Assembly (NCBI RefSeq): GCF_003075035.1
Contig: NZ_QCZE01000001.1
Location: forward strand, 1,548,602 to 1,612,601
Reading direction: 5' to 3'
Source of the DNA: Zobellella maritima
GTDB taxonomy: Bacteria; Pseudomonadota; Gammaproteobacteria; Enterobacterales; Aeromonadaceae
Length of the DNA: 64,000 bases
Below, piece after piece: positions 1 to 8,366 of the stretch (positions are counted from its first letter, which is position 1; the number at the start of each line of letters is the position of its first letter). The position numbers were made by a program, and so were the translations under genes. The notes below the pieces were generated by a model that was given only the letters and a program-made list of their open reading frames with translations, had not been told where the DNA came from and made no database searches.

Positions 1-183
1 CTCCGAGGCTTCCATGGTCCAGGGCAGTGAGATATGAGTCAGGTTACGCAACACAATATCGCTGCATACCAATACCGCCATTCCGGCAAACATGATGGCG
101 GCAAACAGACCACAACCGGTTAGCAGGCAATGGTAATAGCGATCAAAAGCAACGGTATTGGGGATATCAATTACCTTATCCAT
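1..183 (-). CDS. TRAP transporter small permease (DctQ family), 3' part outside window
   Basis: A leftward reading frame starts at an ATG (183) and runs open through base 1, giving 61 residues with no stop. It has a hydrophilic N-terminus, then a membrane segment at about residues 20-40 (LLTGCGLFAAIMFAGMAVLV) followed by SDIVLRN and LPWTMEASE. The pattern of a first membrane helix followed by a polar loop ending in PW-x-x-E is typical of DctQ, the small membrane subunit of tripartite ATP-independent periplasmic transporters. It lies 80 bases downstream of the thioesterase gene on the same strand, so MarR, thioesterase and this transporter may form one unit. The substrate cannot be told. The call rests on a short fragment. 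Confidence 0.6.
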   Translation of the reverse strand, partial: MDKVIDIPNTVAFDRYYHCLLTGCGLFAAIMFAGMAVLVCSDIVLRNLTHISLPWTMEASE

Positions 184-263
184 AAATGACTCCATTCAAT
201 TATTATCGATTCCATTATTTCGATTGATGGACGCCGAATGCGCCATCAGGCTAGTGATGATAT

Positions 264-692
264 TTAGATAGTGGCCGCCGTAGGGTCCGTTAGATATTCC
301 TGCATTTTTTTTCTGATCCCATCCGGAATAGATAACTTGTTTACCTGCCTGCCAATGGTGGTAAAACAGAGCACTATCTGCGCGTCAAGAATAGGCTGAC
401 CCAGTTGCTCGCCACTGATATTAATCTCAAAGGAACTGTCCCCCACCTTCAAACACCTCAGTGTCAGAGAAAGTGTTTCCCCCTGGCGGCAGGGATGCAT
501 GAAAGTGATATTCAAATTGATGGTAGGAACCCCTGCCCCCAAACGGTTTCCCATTTCTTCAAATGGGTATCCCATTACCTTGAACCAGTCCTCAACCATA
601 TCGTTGAGAATTTCCAGATACCTTGGATAAAATACAATACCAGCCGGGTCGCAGTGCCTGAATCGTATTATCTCTTCTTTATGAAAGGCCAT
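264..692 (-). CDS. acyl-CoA thioesterase, 4-hydroxybenzoyl-CoA thioesterase family
   Basis: A 142-residue single hotdog-fold protein, the normal size for the family. The N-terminal segment HCDPAGIVFYPRYLEILND matches the 4-hydroxybenzoyl-CoA thioesterase signature, whose Asp (here Asp15 in CDPAG) is the catalytic acid in characterised members. Such enzymes hydrolyse acyl- or aroyl-CoA thioesters in the cytoplasm. It sits 33 bases downstream of a MarR regulator and upstream of a TRAP permease fragment, which suggests a small regulated unit for uptake and CoA-dependent handling of an aromatic or other organic acid. Its base composition looks more AT-rich than the catabolic genes to its right. 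The exact thioester is unknown; 2-aminobenzoyl-CoA or hydroxybenzoyl-CoA are only guesses from context. Confidence 0.8.
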   Translation of the reverse strand: MAFHKEEIIRFRHCDPAGIVFYPRYLEILNDMVEDWFKVMGYPFEEMGNRLGAGVPTINLNITFMHPCRQGETLSLTLRCLKVGDSSFEINISGEQLGQPILDAQIVLCFTTIGRQVNKLSIPDGIRKKMQEYLTDPTAATI

Positions 693-725
693 GCACTCAC
701 CCCACGGATTATCGACGACGTCATG

Positions 726-1169
726 TTATTTTGTTCTCTCTTTCAGGATCCTGCTCATTTTGAATAAATGCTGATACAGGACATCCAGGTCTTCGGCACT
801 CATGTCCGCCAGCACCTCTGAAATCCAGCTTTTATGGGCCGAGGCCATGCGTGCAAAGGTCTCGGCACCTTGTTCCGTCAGGCTGATCAACTTGACCCGG
901 CGATCTTCCACCTGAGCTTGTCGCTCTACCAGGCCGTCACGTTCGAGGCGATCCACCACGCCGGTAATGTTGCCGTTCGATACTTTCATCCGTTGGGACA
1001 GGGCGGACATTTTTTCCGTCCCGCCCGCATGATGCAATGCCGCCATCAGGTCGAACTGAGGCAGGGTGACATTGAATTTCTGTATAAACAGCGTGCGTAA
1101 TTCCTGCTCAATCAGCGCCGTGTTGGACAACATCCTGAACCAGGCCTTGAGTGCGATTTCGTCTTTCAT
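726..1169 (-). CDS. MarR family transcriptional regulator
   Basis: This 147-residue protein has the MarR winged-helix layout. A dimerising N-terminal helix is followed by a DNA-recognition helix (MSALSQRMKVSNGNITGVVDRL), a wing containing EDRRVKLISLTEQG (the DxR motif of the family) and a C-terminal dimerisation helix. MarR proteins bind as dimers to palindromic operators and are usually released by aromatic or phenolic ligands. The gene is first in a leftward set with a thioesterase (33-base gap) and a TRAP permease, so it most likely controls them and itself. An AT-rich segment at about 1257-1330 just upstream is the natural place for its promoter and operator. Control of the catabolic operon to its right cannot be excluded. 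Confidence 0.9.
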   Translation of the reverse strand: MKDEIALKAWFRMLSNTALIEQELRTLFIQKFNVTLPQFDLMAALHHAGGTEKMSALSQRMKVSNGNITGVVDRLERDGLVERQAQVEDRRVKLISLTEQGAETFARMASAHKSWISEVLADMSAEDLDVLYQHLFKMSRILKERTK

Positions 1170-1524
1170 ACCTTTACCACTTTCTCTCGAAACAAAGATT
1201 GCTGCTGGTGTTGGCCTCCTCGTTTCACAGGTGATGGTTCCTGGCCCGGGAGTCCTTTTGTTAATTTACTTTACACCAATATATTTAATACTTAAAACAT
1301 TTATGTGTGAAATTAATGCTTATTTTTCCTACTCCGCCAGCGGCCTCTGCGCCAGTGTCCTCAGCCTCGTCAAAGCAAACGGCTGAGCCGGTCCCCTTCC
1401 TCTCCATCAGCGGTAATAAGCAATCCGATTCGCTCCTGGGGTGATGGACCCTTTCCGTAGCAAAGGGTCCATTCGACGGAACACTCCCGGATCTGCTCAA
1501 CGACAGCATCCCCCCTGGCTGGGG
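1170..1524. other. intergenic region between TRAP operon end and marR
   Basis: No convincing gene is seen in these 355 bases. The part next to marR is AT-rich (about 1257-1330), unlike the surrounding DNA, and probably carries the marR promoter; I could not fix -35/-10 elements with confidence. The part next to the transporter contains a perfect 10-bp hairpin (1445-1471). A 74-codon open frame on the minus strand across 1285-1509 runs through the hairpin and lacks family features, so I do not call it. Confidence 0.6.
1445..1471. repeat. perfect hairpin after the catabolic/TRAP gene run
   Basis: TGGACCCTTT (1445-1454) is followed by a 7-base loop and AAAGGGTCCA (1462-1471), a perfect 10-bp stem. 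It lies 54 bases past the stop of the TRAP large permease gene and could end or protect that transcript, but there is no run of T after the stem on either strand. The stem sequence resembles the boundary arm CAAAGGGTCCA of the mosaic repeat at 60483-60577, so it may be a remnant or relative of that family. Confidence 0.55.
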
Positions 1525-2784
1525 TCATAGCAGCATGGTTACCAGCGAGCCTTTCCAGCTAAGCAGCACCAGGGTGATCAGGGTGGCGGCCAGGAAAGGC
1601 AGCAGGGAGCGGAAAATACGCATGGGCGAGGCGCCGGTCATGGACGAGGCGATAAACAGTCCGGCCCCGACCGGCGGCGTCAGCAGCCCCATCACCAGGG
1701 TCAGACAGACCACCACCCCGAACTGGAATGGACTGATGCCGAACTGCGACTGGGCAATGGGCAACAGGATAGGCACCACCAGGATCAACGCCGCAATGCC
1801 ATCGATCACCATGCCTACCAACAACAGGATACCGACCACCATCAGCAGGAATACGAAGGGATCCGACGTCTGCTCGGCAATCCAGGCGGCGGCACTCTGG
1901 GGTATCTGTTCAAACACGATCACCCAGCCGAACACCCCGGCCGCCGCGATCAGCATGATTACCATGCCGGAGTTGATGGCGGTCCGCTTGAGAATGCCGA
2001 ACAGCTGGGAAAACTGCAGATCCTTGTACACATACTTGCCGATCAGCAAGGCGCCCAACGAGGCCATGGCCGCCGATTCCGTCGGGGTTGCCAGTCCGGT
2101 CAGAATACCGCCGATGATCACCAGGGGAATAAAACCGGCGGGCATGCCCATCAGCAGGAAATGCCGGGCCTGCCGGCGACTCGGCCATTCCCCTTTCGGG
2201 TACTGATGTATCAGCCCCATCAGGCTGATGGTGAGAAAAAACAACAAAGACATGATCAGGCCGGGAATGATACCGGCGATAAACATTTCCGCGATCGGCA
2301 CCTGGGCCAGTACGCCGAACAGCACAAACAGCATGGACGGCGGGATAATGGGTGACAAGAGCCCCCCGGCGGCGGTAATGGCCGCCGAATAGGATTTGTC
2401 GTAGCCCTCTTTTTCCATCGCCGGCACCATGGCCCGGGACATGATGGCGATTTGGGAAGCGGCCGAGCCCATGATGGCCGCCATCATCATATTGGCCACC
2501 AGGTTAATGTAGGCCAGGCCGCCGCGAAAACCACCCACCAGGATCCGCGCCAGGTCGATCAGCCGCCTGGTCAGCCCACCTTCATTCATCAGCTCGCCGG
2601 CCAGCATAAACAGCGGGATGGCCAGCAGACCGTAACTTTCTATGGCGCCGAACAGTTGCTGAGGGTAAGACTCGAATAACACGGTATTCCCCGATGAGCC
2701 TATATACCAGATGGCGGTCAGCGCCAGCACCAACGCTATGGGTACGGCAGTAAACAGCAGCAACAAAAAAATCAGCAAGGTCAT
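1525..2784 (-). CDS. TRAP transporter large permease (DctM family)
   Basis: A 419-residue polytopic membrane protein with about a dozen hydrophobic segments and the DctM landmarks: an N-terminal LLLLFTAVPIALVLALTA helix, the central PLFMLAGELMNEGGLTRRL segment, AAGGLLSPIIPPSMLFVLFGV, and a C-terminal LTPPVGAGLF motif. It would form the sodium- or proton-coupled translocation channel of a TRAP system in the inner membrane. Its start overlaps the stop of the small permease gene by four bases (ATGA), showing translational coupling. As the last gene of the leftward catabolic run, it probably imports a substrate or intermediate of aromatic degradation; the substrate itself is not readable from the sequence. 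Confidence 0.95.
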   Translation of the reverse strand: MTLLIFLLLLFTAVPIALVLALTAIWYIGSSGNTVLFESYPQQLFGAIESYGLLAIPLFMLAGELMNEGGLTRRLIDLARILVGGFRGGLAYINLVANMMMAAIMGSAASQIAIMSRAMVPAMEKEGYDKSYSAAITAAGGLLSPIIPPSMLFVLFGVLAQVPIAEMFIAGIIPGLIMSLLFFLTISLMGLIHQYPKGEWPSRRQARHFLLMGMPAGFIPLVIIGGILTGLATPTESAAMASLGALLIGKYVYKDLQFSQLFGILKRTAINSGMVIMLIAAAGVFGWVIVFEQIPQSAAAWIAEQTSDPFVFLLMVVGILLLVGMVIDGIAALILVVPILLPIAQSQFGISPFQFGVVVCLTLVMGLLTPPVGAGLFIASSMTGASPMRIFRSLLPFLAATLITLVLLSWKGSLVTMLL

Positions 2785-3332
2785 AGCGGCTCTCCCGCTG
2801 TGGTTCCAGCCATCCGAAGGCTGTCATACAGGTTGATCAGGGCATGCAGGGCCAGAGACAAGGCGAATACCGGCAACACCAACCATACCCAGAACTTTTT
2901 GATCCCTATGGTGCTGGTATTCTCGGAGTACATAAAATTGAAGGTCTCGGCCTGAAAAGTCTGAACGTCGAAACCGGCCTGCCATAGGGCCGCCGGGCTG
3001 TACCAGCGCCAACATAGGGCAAACAGACCGGCCGCAAACGCCAGTATCATCAGGTCGCTGAACACCACCAGCCAGCGCCGGCTCCTGGCCGGCAGGCAGT
3101 CGGTTAAAATAGTCACGGCAACACCCTGGCGTTTTTTCAAAACGGCCGAGGTCGCCAAAAAGGTCATCCATACCATGCTATAGATGGCCAACTCGTCCAC
3201 CCAGTAAATCGCCTGCCCCAGCGCCCTACTGACTATGTTCAGCAGTACCAGCAGGGTCACGGTCGCGGCCAGAACAGCAGCGGCAAACATCTCCGCCGAG
3301 GCCATCCCATCCGAAAAACGCTTTAACATCAA
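2781..3332 (-). CDS. TRAP transporter small permease (DctQ family)
   Basis: A 183-residue protein with four hydrophobic segments. The second segment is preceded by GQAIYWVDELAIYSMVWMTF, carrying the WxDE-type motif common in DctQ proteins. It pairs with the large permease downstream (4-base overlap) and the periplasmic binding protein upstream (53-base gap). DctQ subunits are required for TRAP transport, although their exact role is not settled. At 183 residues it is within the usual 150-230 range. Nothing looks broken. Confidence 0.9.
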   Translation of the reverse strand: MMLKRFSDGMASAEMFAAAVLAATVTLLVLLNIVSRALGQAIYWVDELAIYSMVWMTFLATSAVLKKRQGVAVTILTDCLPARSRRWLVVFSDLMILAFAAGLFALCWRWYSPAALWQAGFDVQTFQAETFNFMYSENTSTIGIKKFWVWLVLPVFALSLALHALINLYDSLRMAGTTAGEPL

Positions 3333-3385
3333 ATACCCTCCGGCCCGGTGTCTTTAACACCGGGCCCTACCCTATCGATGAATGA

Positions 3386-4372
3386 TCAGCTGCCTTTGAT
3401 GTCGGCTGCTGCCTGACGTAAGGCGTCCAGCGAACCGGCTTTCTTGGACCAGGTGGTTTCCCAGCTATTGATGGCGTCAGCAAAGGTGCTGCGGTCGGCT
3501 TCGGTGATTCGGATATCCAGCGCCCTCAGTTGCTGCTCCTGGCTTTTTTCCTGTTGCTGGAAACGGTCGATAACCGAATCCAGGTGGGATCTCATCAGGG
3601 TCCGTACCAGGGTCTTGTCATCCTCGCTCAGCTCGCGCCATACCCGGCCCGACACCACCCCGACCATGGGGAACATCATGTGGTTGGAGATCAGCAGGTT
3701 GTTGGCCCGCTCATAAAACTTGAGGATCAGGATAGAATCGAAATCCATATCGATGGCATCGACCTGACCATTGGCCAGGGCATCATAAACTCCCGGCAGC
3801 GGCAGTGGGGTTGGTGCCGACCCCAGGGCGGTATAAAAGTCACGGATCGGCTCGAACGGCGTGATGCGCAGCTTCTTGCCTTGCAATGCGGCCGGACTGG
3901 TCACCTCTTCCCGGCTCAGCACCTGGCGCATACCCGCCATGCCGTAGCCGATGCCGACCATGCCGACCCCGCCCGGCAGTTGCTCCAGCAGTTGAGTGGC
4001 GGTGTCGGAGCGCAACAGCGCCGCGGCCTGGTCAATGTCATCCACCAGATAGGGGGCATAGAGGGCACCAAAATCCGGTACCCGGTTGGAGATCTCGGCG
4101 ATGGTCAAGAAGGCCATATCCAGGGCGCCGGTCTGCAACTGCTGCACCATCTGTGCTTCGTTGCCCAGCTGCTGGGCCGGAAACACGGATACCTTATGCT
4201 GGCCGGCGGATTTTTCGTTCAATTCCTGAGCAAAGTCGTTGGCGGCCTGGGTCCAGATGTGGGGGGGCGGGGTGATCAGCCCCAGACGAAAATCCCGGGC
4301 CTGGGCGGAAAGCGATGACAGCGTCAGGGACGCTGCAGTGGCGGCAATCAGCAGGCGTTTAAATTTGGTCAT
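3386..4372 (-). CDS. TRAP transporter periplasmic substrate-binding protein (DctP family)
   Basis: Start taken at the ATG at 4372, preceded by GGAG; an upstream in-frame ATG at 4408 lacks comparable support. The 328-residue product begins with a clear Sec signal peptide (MTKFKRLLIAATAASLTLSSLSAQA). The mature part reads RDFRLGLITPPPHIWTQAAN, HKVSVFPAQQLGNEAQMVQQLQTGALDMAF and LQGKKLRITPFEP, all typical DctP stretches. The last carries the conserved Arg (LRI/VR) that usually binds a substrate carboxylate. It delivers ligand to the DctQM permease encoded next. An organic or aromatic acid such as anthranilate would fit the operon but is inference. Confidence 0.93.
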   Translation of the reverse strand: MTKFKRLLIAATAASLTLSSLSAQARDFRLGLITPPPHIWTQAANDFAQELNEKSAGQHKVSVFPAQQLGNEAQMVQQLQTGALDMAFLTIAEISNRVPDFGALYAPYLVDDIDQAAALLRSDTATQLLEQLPGGVGMVGIGYGMAGMRQVLSREEVTSPAALQGKKLRITPFEPIRDFYTALGSAPTPLPLPGVYDALANGQVDAIDMDFDSILILKFYERANNLLISNHMMFPMVGVVSGRVWRELSEDDKTLVRTLMRSHLDSVIDRFQQQEKSQEQQLRALDIRITEADRSTFADAINSWETTWSKKAGSLDALRQAAADIKGS

Positions 4373-4472
4373 GTTCAACTCCATTGTGGTGATGGTCAAT
4401 CCATTCATTGCTTAACCAGATACGGGTGGGCGACAGCAGCGGCTGCCGCCTGTTACTGCGAGTTGTGACGGC

Positions 4473-5258
4473 TCAGCTAAAACGAACCGAGGCGCTGCCG
4501 ATGCCGCCGATGGACACCGTCATATGGTCGCCGGCCTTGACCGGCTCCAGCGGCACCAGGGCGCCGGACAGGATCACTTCACCGGCCTTCAGGCCGATGC
4601 CGAAGGATCCTAAGGTATTGGCCAGCCAGGCCACGCAGTTCACCGGGCTGCCCAGCGCCGCCGCGCCGGCGCCGGTGCTGATAAGCTGGCCGTTCTTCTC
4701 CACCACCATGCCGCAGGTCGCCAGATCCACCCGGCGGGGGCTGACGGCGGTATCGCCGAGCACAAACACCCCGCAGGAGGCGTTGTCGGCAATGGTGTCC
4801 TGGATCTTGATCTGCCAGTTGTCGATGCGTGAGTCGACCACTTCAAAGCAGGGCATCACGCATTCGGTAGCGGCCAGTACATCGGCGCTGGTTACCCCCG
4901 GGCCCATCAGATCTTTCTTGAGGATAAAGGCGATTTCGCCCTCGGCACGGGGCTGGATCAGCAGCTCACTGACCGGCACATCCTGGCCCTGGCTGTAGAC
5001 CATGGCGTCGGTGAGATAGCCGAAGTCGGGCTGGTCGACCTTGAGCATGGTCTGTACCGCCCTGGAGGTCAGGCCAATTTTCTTGCCGATGATACGCTCG
5101 CCGTCCGCCAGCCGGCGGTTGAGCAGCTGCATCGAGATGTTATAAGCATCATCCATGCCGATGTCCGCAAAGCGACTGGTCAGCGGTGCCAGGGTTTCGC
5201 GCTGGCGCAGGGCCTGATAGAGCTCGTTGCCGCACTGGATAATCTGTTCTTGGTTCAT
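4473..5258 (-). CDS. dmpE: 2-oxopent-4-enoate hydratase (2-hydroxypenta-2,4-dienoate hydratase)
   Basis: Start at the ATG at 5258, with AGGAAAG eight bases upstream, giving 261 residues. The sequence belongs to the MhpD/DmpE/XylJ hydratase-decarboxylase family (GKKIGLTSRAVQTMLKVDQP, EGEIAFILKKDL, DNASCGVFVLGD, STGAGAAALGSPVNCVAWLAN). It is closer to the hydratase branch than the second paralogue at 8817. The enzyme adds water to 2-hydroxypenta-2,4-dienoate to give 4-hydroxy-2-oxovalerate, which the aldolase at 9608 splits. The metal-binding acidic residues of the family lie in EGEIAF and the following EVVDSR stretch. The gene is 141 bases from the dehydrogenase upstream and 100 bases from the TRAP genes downstream. 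The symbol is by homology to the phenol/toluene meta pathways. Confidence 0.9.
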   Translation of the reverse strand: MNQEQIIQCGNELYQALRQRETLAPLTSRFADIGMDDAYNISMQLLNRRLADGERIIGKKIGLTSRAVQTMLKVDQPDFGYLTDAMVYSQGQDVPVSELLIQPRAEGEIAFILKKDLMGPGVTSADVLAATECVMPCFEVVDSRIDNWQIKIQDTIADNASCGVFVLGDTAVSPRRVDLATCGMVVEKNGQLISTGAGAAALGSPVNCVAWLANTLGSFGIGLKAGEVILSGALVPLEPVKAGDHMTVSIGGIGSASVRFS

Positions 5259-5399
5259 GGTCTTTCCTGCTATATGGTCCATCGGGGTGTTAGTCCGCAG
5301 GGGCTGCTCGCCAACACGCCGTAAAATGGTGTACTCGGCCAAAGCGCCAGTGCCGCCTGTTGCCTCCTGGCTGGGCCGAAAAAGAACGTAACCAGGCTT

Positions 5400-6860
5400 T
5401 TACAGCTTGATGCAGATGTTCTTCAGCTCGGTGTAGAACTCCAGGCCGTGCACCCCGCCCTCGCGGCCGATGCCGGACTGCTTGGCGCCGCCGAAGGCGG
5501 TGCGCAGATCGCGCAGGAACCAGCTGTTGACCCACACTATGCCCGCCTCCAGCTGCTCGGCCACCCGCACCGCCCGGCTGCTGTTCTCGGTCCAGATAGC
5601 GGCGGCCAGGCCATAGTCGGTGTCGTTGGCCAAGGCAACCACTTCTTCTTCGCTATCGAACGGACGGATATGGCAACAGGGTCCGAAAATTTCCTCGCGG
5701 ATCACCCGGGCGTCGTCGGCGAGTCCGGTCCAGATGGTCGGCTCGACCCAGGCGCCGCCGTTGAGCTCGGGCCCCATGTCCGGGATACCGCCGCCGATTT
5801 CCACGGTGGCGCCTTCCTGTTCGGCAAGCTTGTAGTAGGACAGCACCTTGTCCCTGTGCGACTGGCTGACCAGCGGCCCGAAGTTGGCTTCCGCGTCTTC
5901 CGGCCGGCCCAGCTTGAGCCGGGCCACTTCTTCTTTCATCCGTGTCAGGAAGCGATCGAAGATGGGGCGCTCCACATAGACCCGTTCGGTACCCAGGCAC
6001 ACCTGGCCGCAGTTCACGAACGCAGAACGCATGGTGCCCTCGACCGCTTTTTCAATATCGCAATCGGCGAATACTATGCCCGGGTTCTTGCCACCGCATT
6101 CCATCGAGACATTGCGCAGCCCCACCGAGGCCGCCCTCATGATCGCCTCGCCGGTGCGGGTTTCACCGGTAAAGGTGATGGCATCGACCAGCGGATGAGT
6201 GGTGAGGAACTCGCCGGCGGAGTCCGGACCAAAGCCGTGCACCACGTTAAATACTCCGGGGGGCACGCCACACTCGTTCATCACCTCGCCCAGCAGGGTG
6301 GTGGTGGCCGGGGTTTCTTCCGAGGGCTTGACCACGACCGTGTTGCCGCAAGCCAGCGCCGGACCGACCTTGAACGTCATCAGCAACAGCGGCAGGTTCC
6401 AGGGGGAGATCACTGCAATCACCCCCTTGGGGGTGCGATGGCCGACATTGAGCGCACCCTTGCCGTCCGGGGTATCCAAACGAAAATTCTCGGTGGGGTG
6501 GTTGGCCAGGGTCTCGGCGAAGGCGGTGAAGTTGGCCGCCCCGCGAGGAATGTCGATATGGCTGGCTATCTTGTAGGGCTTGCCGGTATCGCGGCATTCG
6601 GCCTCGAGAAACTCGTCGAAACGCGCATTGATACGGTTAGCGACCTTGTGCAGCAAGGCGGTACGCTGGGCCTGGGTCAACTTGCCCCAGGGGCCTTTCA
6701 GCGCGGCCTTCGCGGCCTTGACTGCGGCGTCGACCTCCTCGCGGCCGGCTTCATGAACCAGGCCAATCAGGCCATTGTCCACCGGACAGCGGTTTTCAAA
6801 GGTCTTGCCGCTCTGGGAGGCGACGTACTCGCCGTTAATAAAATGTTTGAATTCGTTCAT
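5400..6860 (-). CDS. dmpC: 2-hydroxymuconic semialdehyde dehydrogenase
   Basis: An NAD-dependent aldehyde dehydrogenase of 486 residues from the ATG at 6860 (MNEFKHFINGEYV), exactly the usual length of DmpC/XylG. A second ATG four codons upstream (6872) is also possible; neither has a strong ribosome site. Visible motifs are the coenzyme region ISPWNLPLLLMTFKVGPALA, FTGETRTG, the general base Glu in SMECGGKNPG and the catalytic Cys in NCGQVCLGTERVYV. It oxidises 2-hydroxymuconate semialdehyde, the ring-fission product of catechol, to 4-oxalocrotonate (enol form). With no hydrolase gene in the window, this is the only exit from ring cleavage encoded here. The 208-base gap to the dioxygenase upstream contains a hairpin repeat. 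Confidence 0.95.
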   Translation of the reverse strand: MNEFKHFINGEYVASQSGKTFENRCPVDNGLIGLVHEAGREEVDAAVKAAKAALKGPWGKLTQAQRTALLHKVANRINARFDEFLEAECRDTGKPYKIASHIDIPRGAANFTAFAETLANHPTENFRLDTPDGKGALNVGHRTPKGVIAVISPWNLPLLLMTFKVGPALACGNTVVVKPSEETPATTTLLGEVMNECGVPPGVFNVVHGFGPDSAGEFLTTHPLVDAITFTGETRTGEAIMRAASVGLRNVSMECGGKNPGIVFADCDIEKAVEGTMRSAFVNCGQVCLGTERVYVERPIFDRFLTRMKEEVARLKLGRPEDAEANFGPLVSQSHRDKVLSYYKLAEQEGATVEIGGGIPDMGPELNGGAWVEPTIWTGLADDARVIREEIFGPCCHIRPFDSEEEVVALANDTDYGLAAAIWTENSSRAVRVAEQLEAGIVWVNSWFLRDLRTAFGGAKQSGIGREGGVHGLEFYTELKNICIKL

Positions 6861-6934
6861 GACATTGTTCATCCGATATGAATATGGATCCTGCTGATAG
6901 CGGTGCCGGTCGACCACAAGGCCGGCACCACCGG

Positions 6935-6994
6935 CACGCCACAAGTACATCCCTGTCGGCTCGTGACCTGCCATCCCTGGCATGTCACGGTCGG
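6935..6994 (+). repeat. intergenic hairpin repeat, copy A
   Basis: A GC-rich element in the gap between the ring-cleavage dioxygenase and the semialdehyde dehydrogenase. Read on the plus strand it has CAAGTACATCC, GGCTCG, TGCCATCC-C-TGGCA and ACGGTCGG in the same order and spacing as the minus strand of the element at 60659-60720, with a handful of substitutions and one single-base shift. The core can fold as a stem (TGCCA/TGGCA). It interrupts the catabolic gene run and breaks no gene. Confidence 0.7.
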
Positions 6995-7068
6995 CGCTGT
7001 CGCTTCCTGCGGTCTCCTCCGGGCCCACTGCATGTTGGTAGTGGTGCCAAGAGCTACCCGTCTCCGGC

Positions 7069-7992
7069 TCAGGTCAGCGCGGTCAGGAAACGCTCATTGA
7101 GCTGACGATCATGGTAAAAAATCGCCTTGCCCAGCTTGTCCGCATCCCAGGTAATGGGTGCATGGTCCGGGTAGAAGCTGTCGCCGCCGCAGAACACCTC
7201 GTTGCGATTGCCCGACGGATCGAAGAAATAGATGGTCTGGCCATGGGTGATACCATGACGGGTCGGGCCGATATCGATGGCGGTATCGGTCATGGAAATC
7301 AGATCACCGGCGCGCAACACGTCCTCCCAGGTTTCCAGAAAGAAGGAGGCGTGATGGAACTTGTTCTTTTCCGCGTGCTTGATAAAGGCCACGTCGTGGG
7401 ACTTCATCGACACGGTGAGGAACTGGGCCACCCGCTCGCCGTCCGGGGTCAAGACCTGTTCGCACAGGTCGAAACCGAGCACCTCGTTGAACAGCGCAAA
7501 GGTGCCGTCCAGATCGTCGCCGTACAGCAGGCAATGGTCGAAGCGCTGGGCCTTCATGCCGGTCAGGTCACGCGGCCAGGCTTCCGGATTGTGGTTGCCG
7601 ACGCCGTAGCGGCCGGGCTGTTCCTTCTCCGCGAACAGTTCGAAGTGGTGGCCGGTGGGGGCCACGAAGCGCAGCCGACGGCCACAGCCGTTCAACTCGC
7701 CGGCGGGGATCACCTCCACATCCACGCCATAGGCGAGCAGGTCCTGGTGCAACTGCTGCAGGGTGGCGTCATTCAACACCTTGAACGCCATGACGTCCAT
7801 GCCCGGGGTATCGGACTCACGCAGCACCACCGAGAACTTGTCCACTTCGGTCCAGCCCTTGAGGTAGACCCGGCCCTGTTCGTCGGTCTCGACCTCGATC
7901 AGCCCCAACAGATCCCGGTAGTGGGCCAGTGCATCCTGGATATTCAACACCCGCAGTTGCAGGTGACCGGGCCTCATTACACCTTTTCTCAT
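7069..7992 (-). CDS. dmpB: catechol 2,3-dioxygenase (extradiol, meta-cleaving)
   Basis: A 307-residue protein colinear with XylE/DmpB of the type I extradiol dioxygenases ([22 protein letters not shown] at the N-terminus, [15 protein letters not shown] near the end). The three Fe(II) ligands fall at the canonical positions His153 ([10 protein letters not shown]), His214 ([10 protein letters not shown]) and Glu265 ([10 protein letters not shown]). It opens catechol next to the diol to give 2-hydroxymuconic semialdehyde. The gene start overlaps the stop of the ferredoxin gene by four bases, an arrangement fitting the known role of that ferredoxin in re-reducing the oxidised iron of this enzyme. 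Length and motifs look intact. Confidence 0.97.
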   Translation of the reverse strand: MRKGVMRPGHLQLRVLNIQDALAHYRDLLGLIEVETDEQGRVYLKGWTEVDKFSVVLRESDTPGMDVMAFKVLNDATLQQLHQDLLAYGVDVEVIPAGELNGCGRRLRFVAPTGHHFELFAEKEQPGRYGVGNHNPEAWPRDLTGMKAQRFDHCLLYGDDLDGTFALFNEVLGFDLCEQVLTPDGERVAQFLTVSMKSHDVAFIKHAEKNKFHHASFFLETWEDVLRAGDLISMTDTAIDIGPTRHGITHGQTIYFFDPSGNRNEVFCGGDSFYPDHAPITWDADKLGKAIFYHDRQLNERFLTALT

Positions 7993-8321
7993 GCTGTCTC
8001 CTTAGGCGGTATCGCCGGTGCCGGTACCGTCAGCGGTGCCGGCATTATGTCCATGTCGGTTAATGGCAGCACCCGGCAGGCCAGGGCATAGCCCTGCTGC
8101 GCGTCCCGGGCGCTGATATAGGTGCGGCTCATGCGTCCGCGCTGATAGTCTCCGGTCAGGATACGTACCCGGCACAGGCCGCAGCCGCCGCCACGACAGC
8201 CGACCGGCACCGGTCGCCGAGGATCGGCCTCGGCCCCGACCAGCAGGGACTGACCCGACTGCACGGTAAAGGCCGCCGGCGGCTGTCCTTCACGATGCAG
8301 GGTGATGGTGTAACTGTGCAT
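7989..8321 (-). CDS. dmpQ: [2Fe-2S] ferredoxin of the XylT/DmpQ type
   Basis: Start at the ATG at 8321 with a strong AGGAGG upstream; the longer open frame to 8522 runs into a repeat and is rejected. The 110-residue protein has the plant-type ferredoxin cluster motif C-RGGG-C-GL-C and a fourth Cys in [10 protein letters not shown]. In toluene and phenol pathways this ferredoxin reactivates catechol 2,3-dioxygenase by reducing its oxidised iron. The 4-base overlap with the dioxygenase gene supports that role here. Electrons could come from the reductase encoded at 11708, but no partner is proven. A 291-base gap with repeats separates it from the tautomerase upstream. Confidence 0.92.
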   Translation of the reverse strand: MHSYTITLHREGQPPAAFTVQSGQSLLVGAEADPRRPVPVGCRGGGCGLCRVRILTGDYQRGRMSRTYISARDAQQGYALACRVLPLTDMDIMPAPLTVPAPAIPPKETA

Positions 8322-8366
8322 CCTGGCCTCCTGTTGCTTGTTTTGTGTCAGGCACCTTGTTGAGGT

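Noticed and set aside
1285-1509. 74-codon minus-strand frame between marR and the TRAP operon
   Set aside because: Runs through a perfect hairpin and an AT-rich promoter-like region, with no protein-family features.
5310-5325. Possible further repeat copy containing ACACGCCGTAAA
   Set aside because: Matches only a short module (inverse of TTTACGGCGTGT) without the palindromic core or boundary arms; too short to list as a copy.
5448-6881. 477-codon plus-strand frame across the dehydrogenase gene
   Set aside because: Antisense shadow caused by high GC at codon position 3; the minus frame has all aldehyde dehydrogenase motifs.
6861-7028. N-terminal extension of the semialdehyde dehydrogenase to 7028
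   Set aside because: The added residues translate the intergenic repeat; the family length of 486 is reached from 6860.
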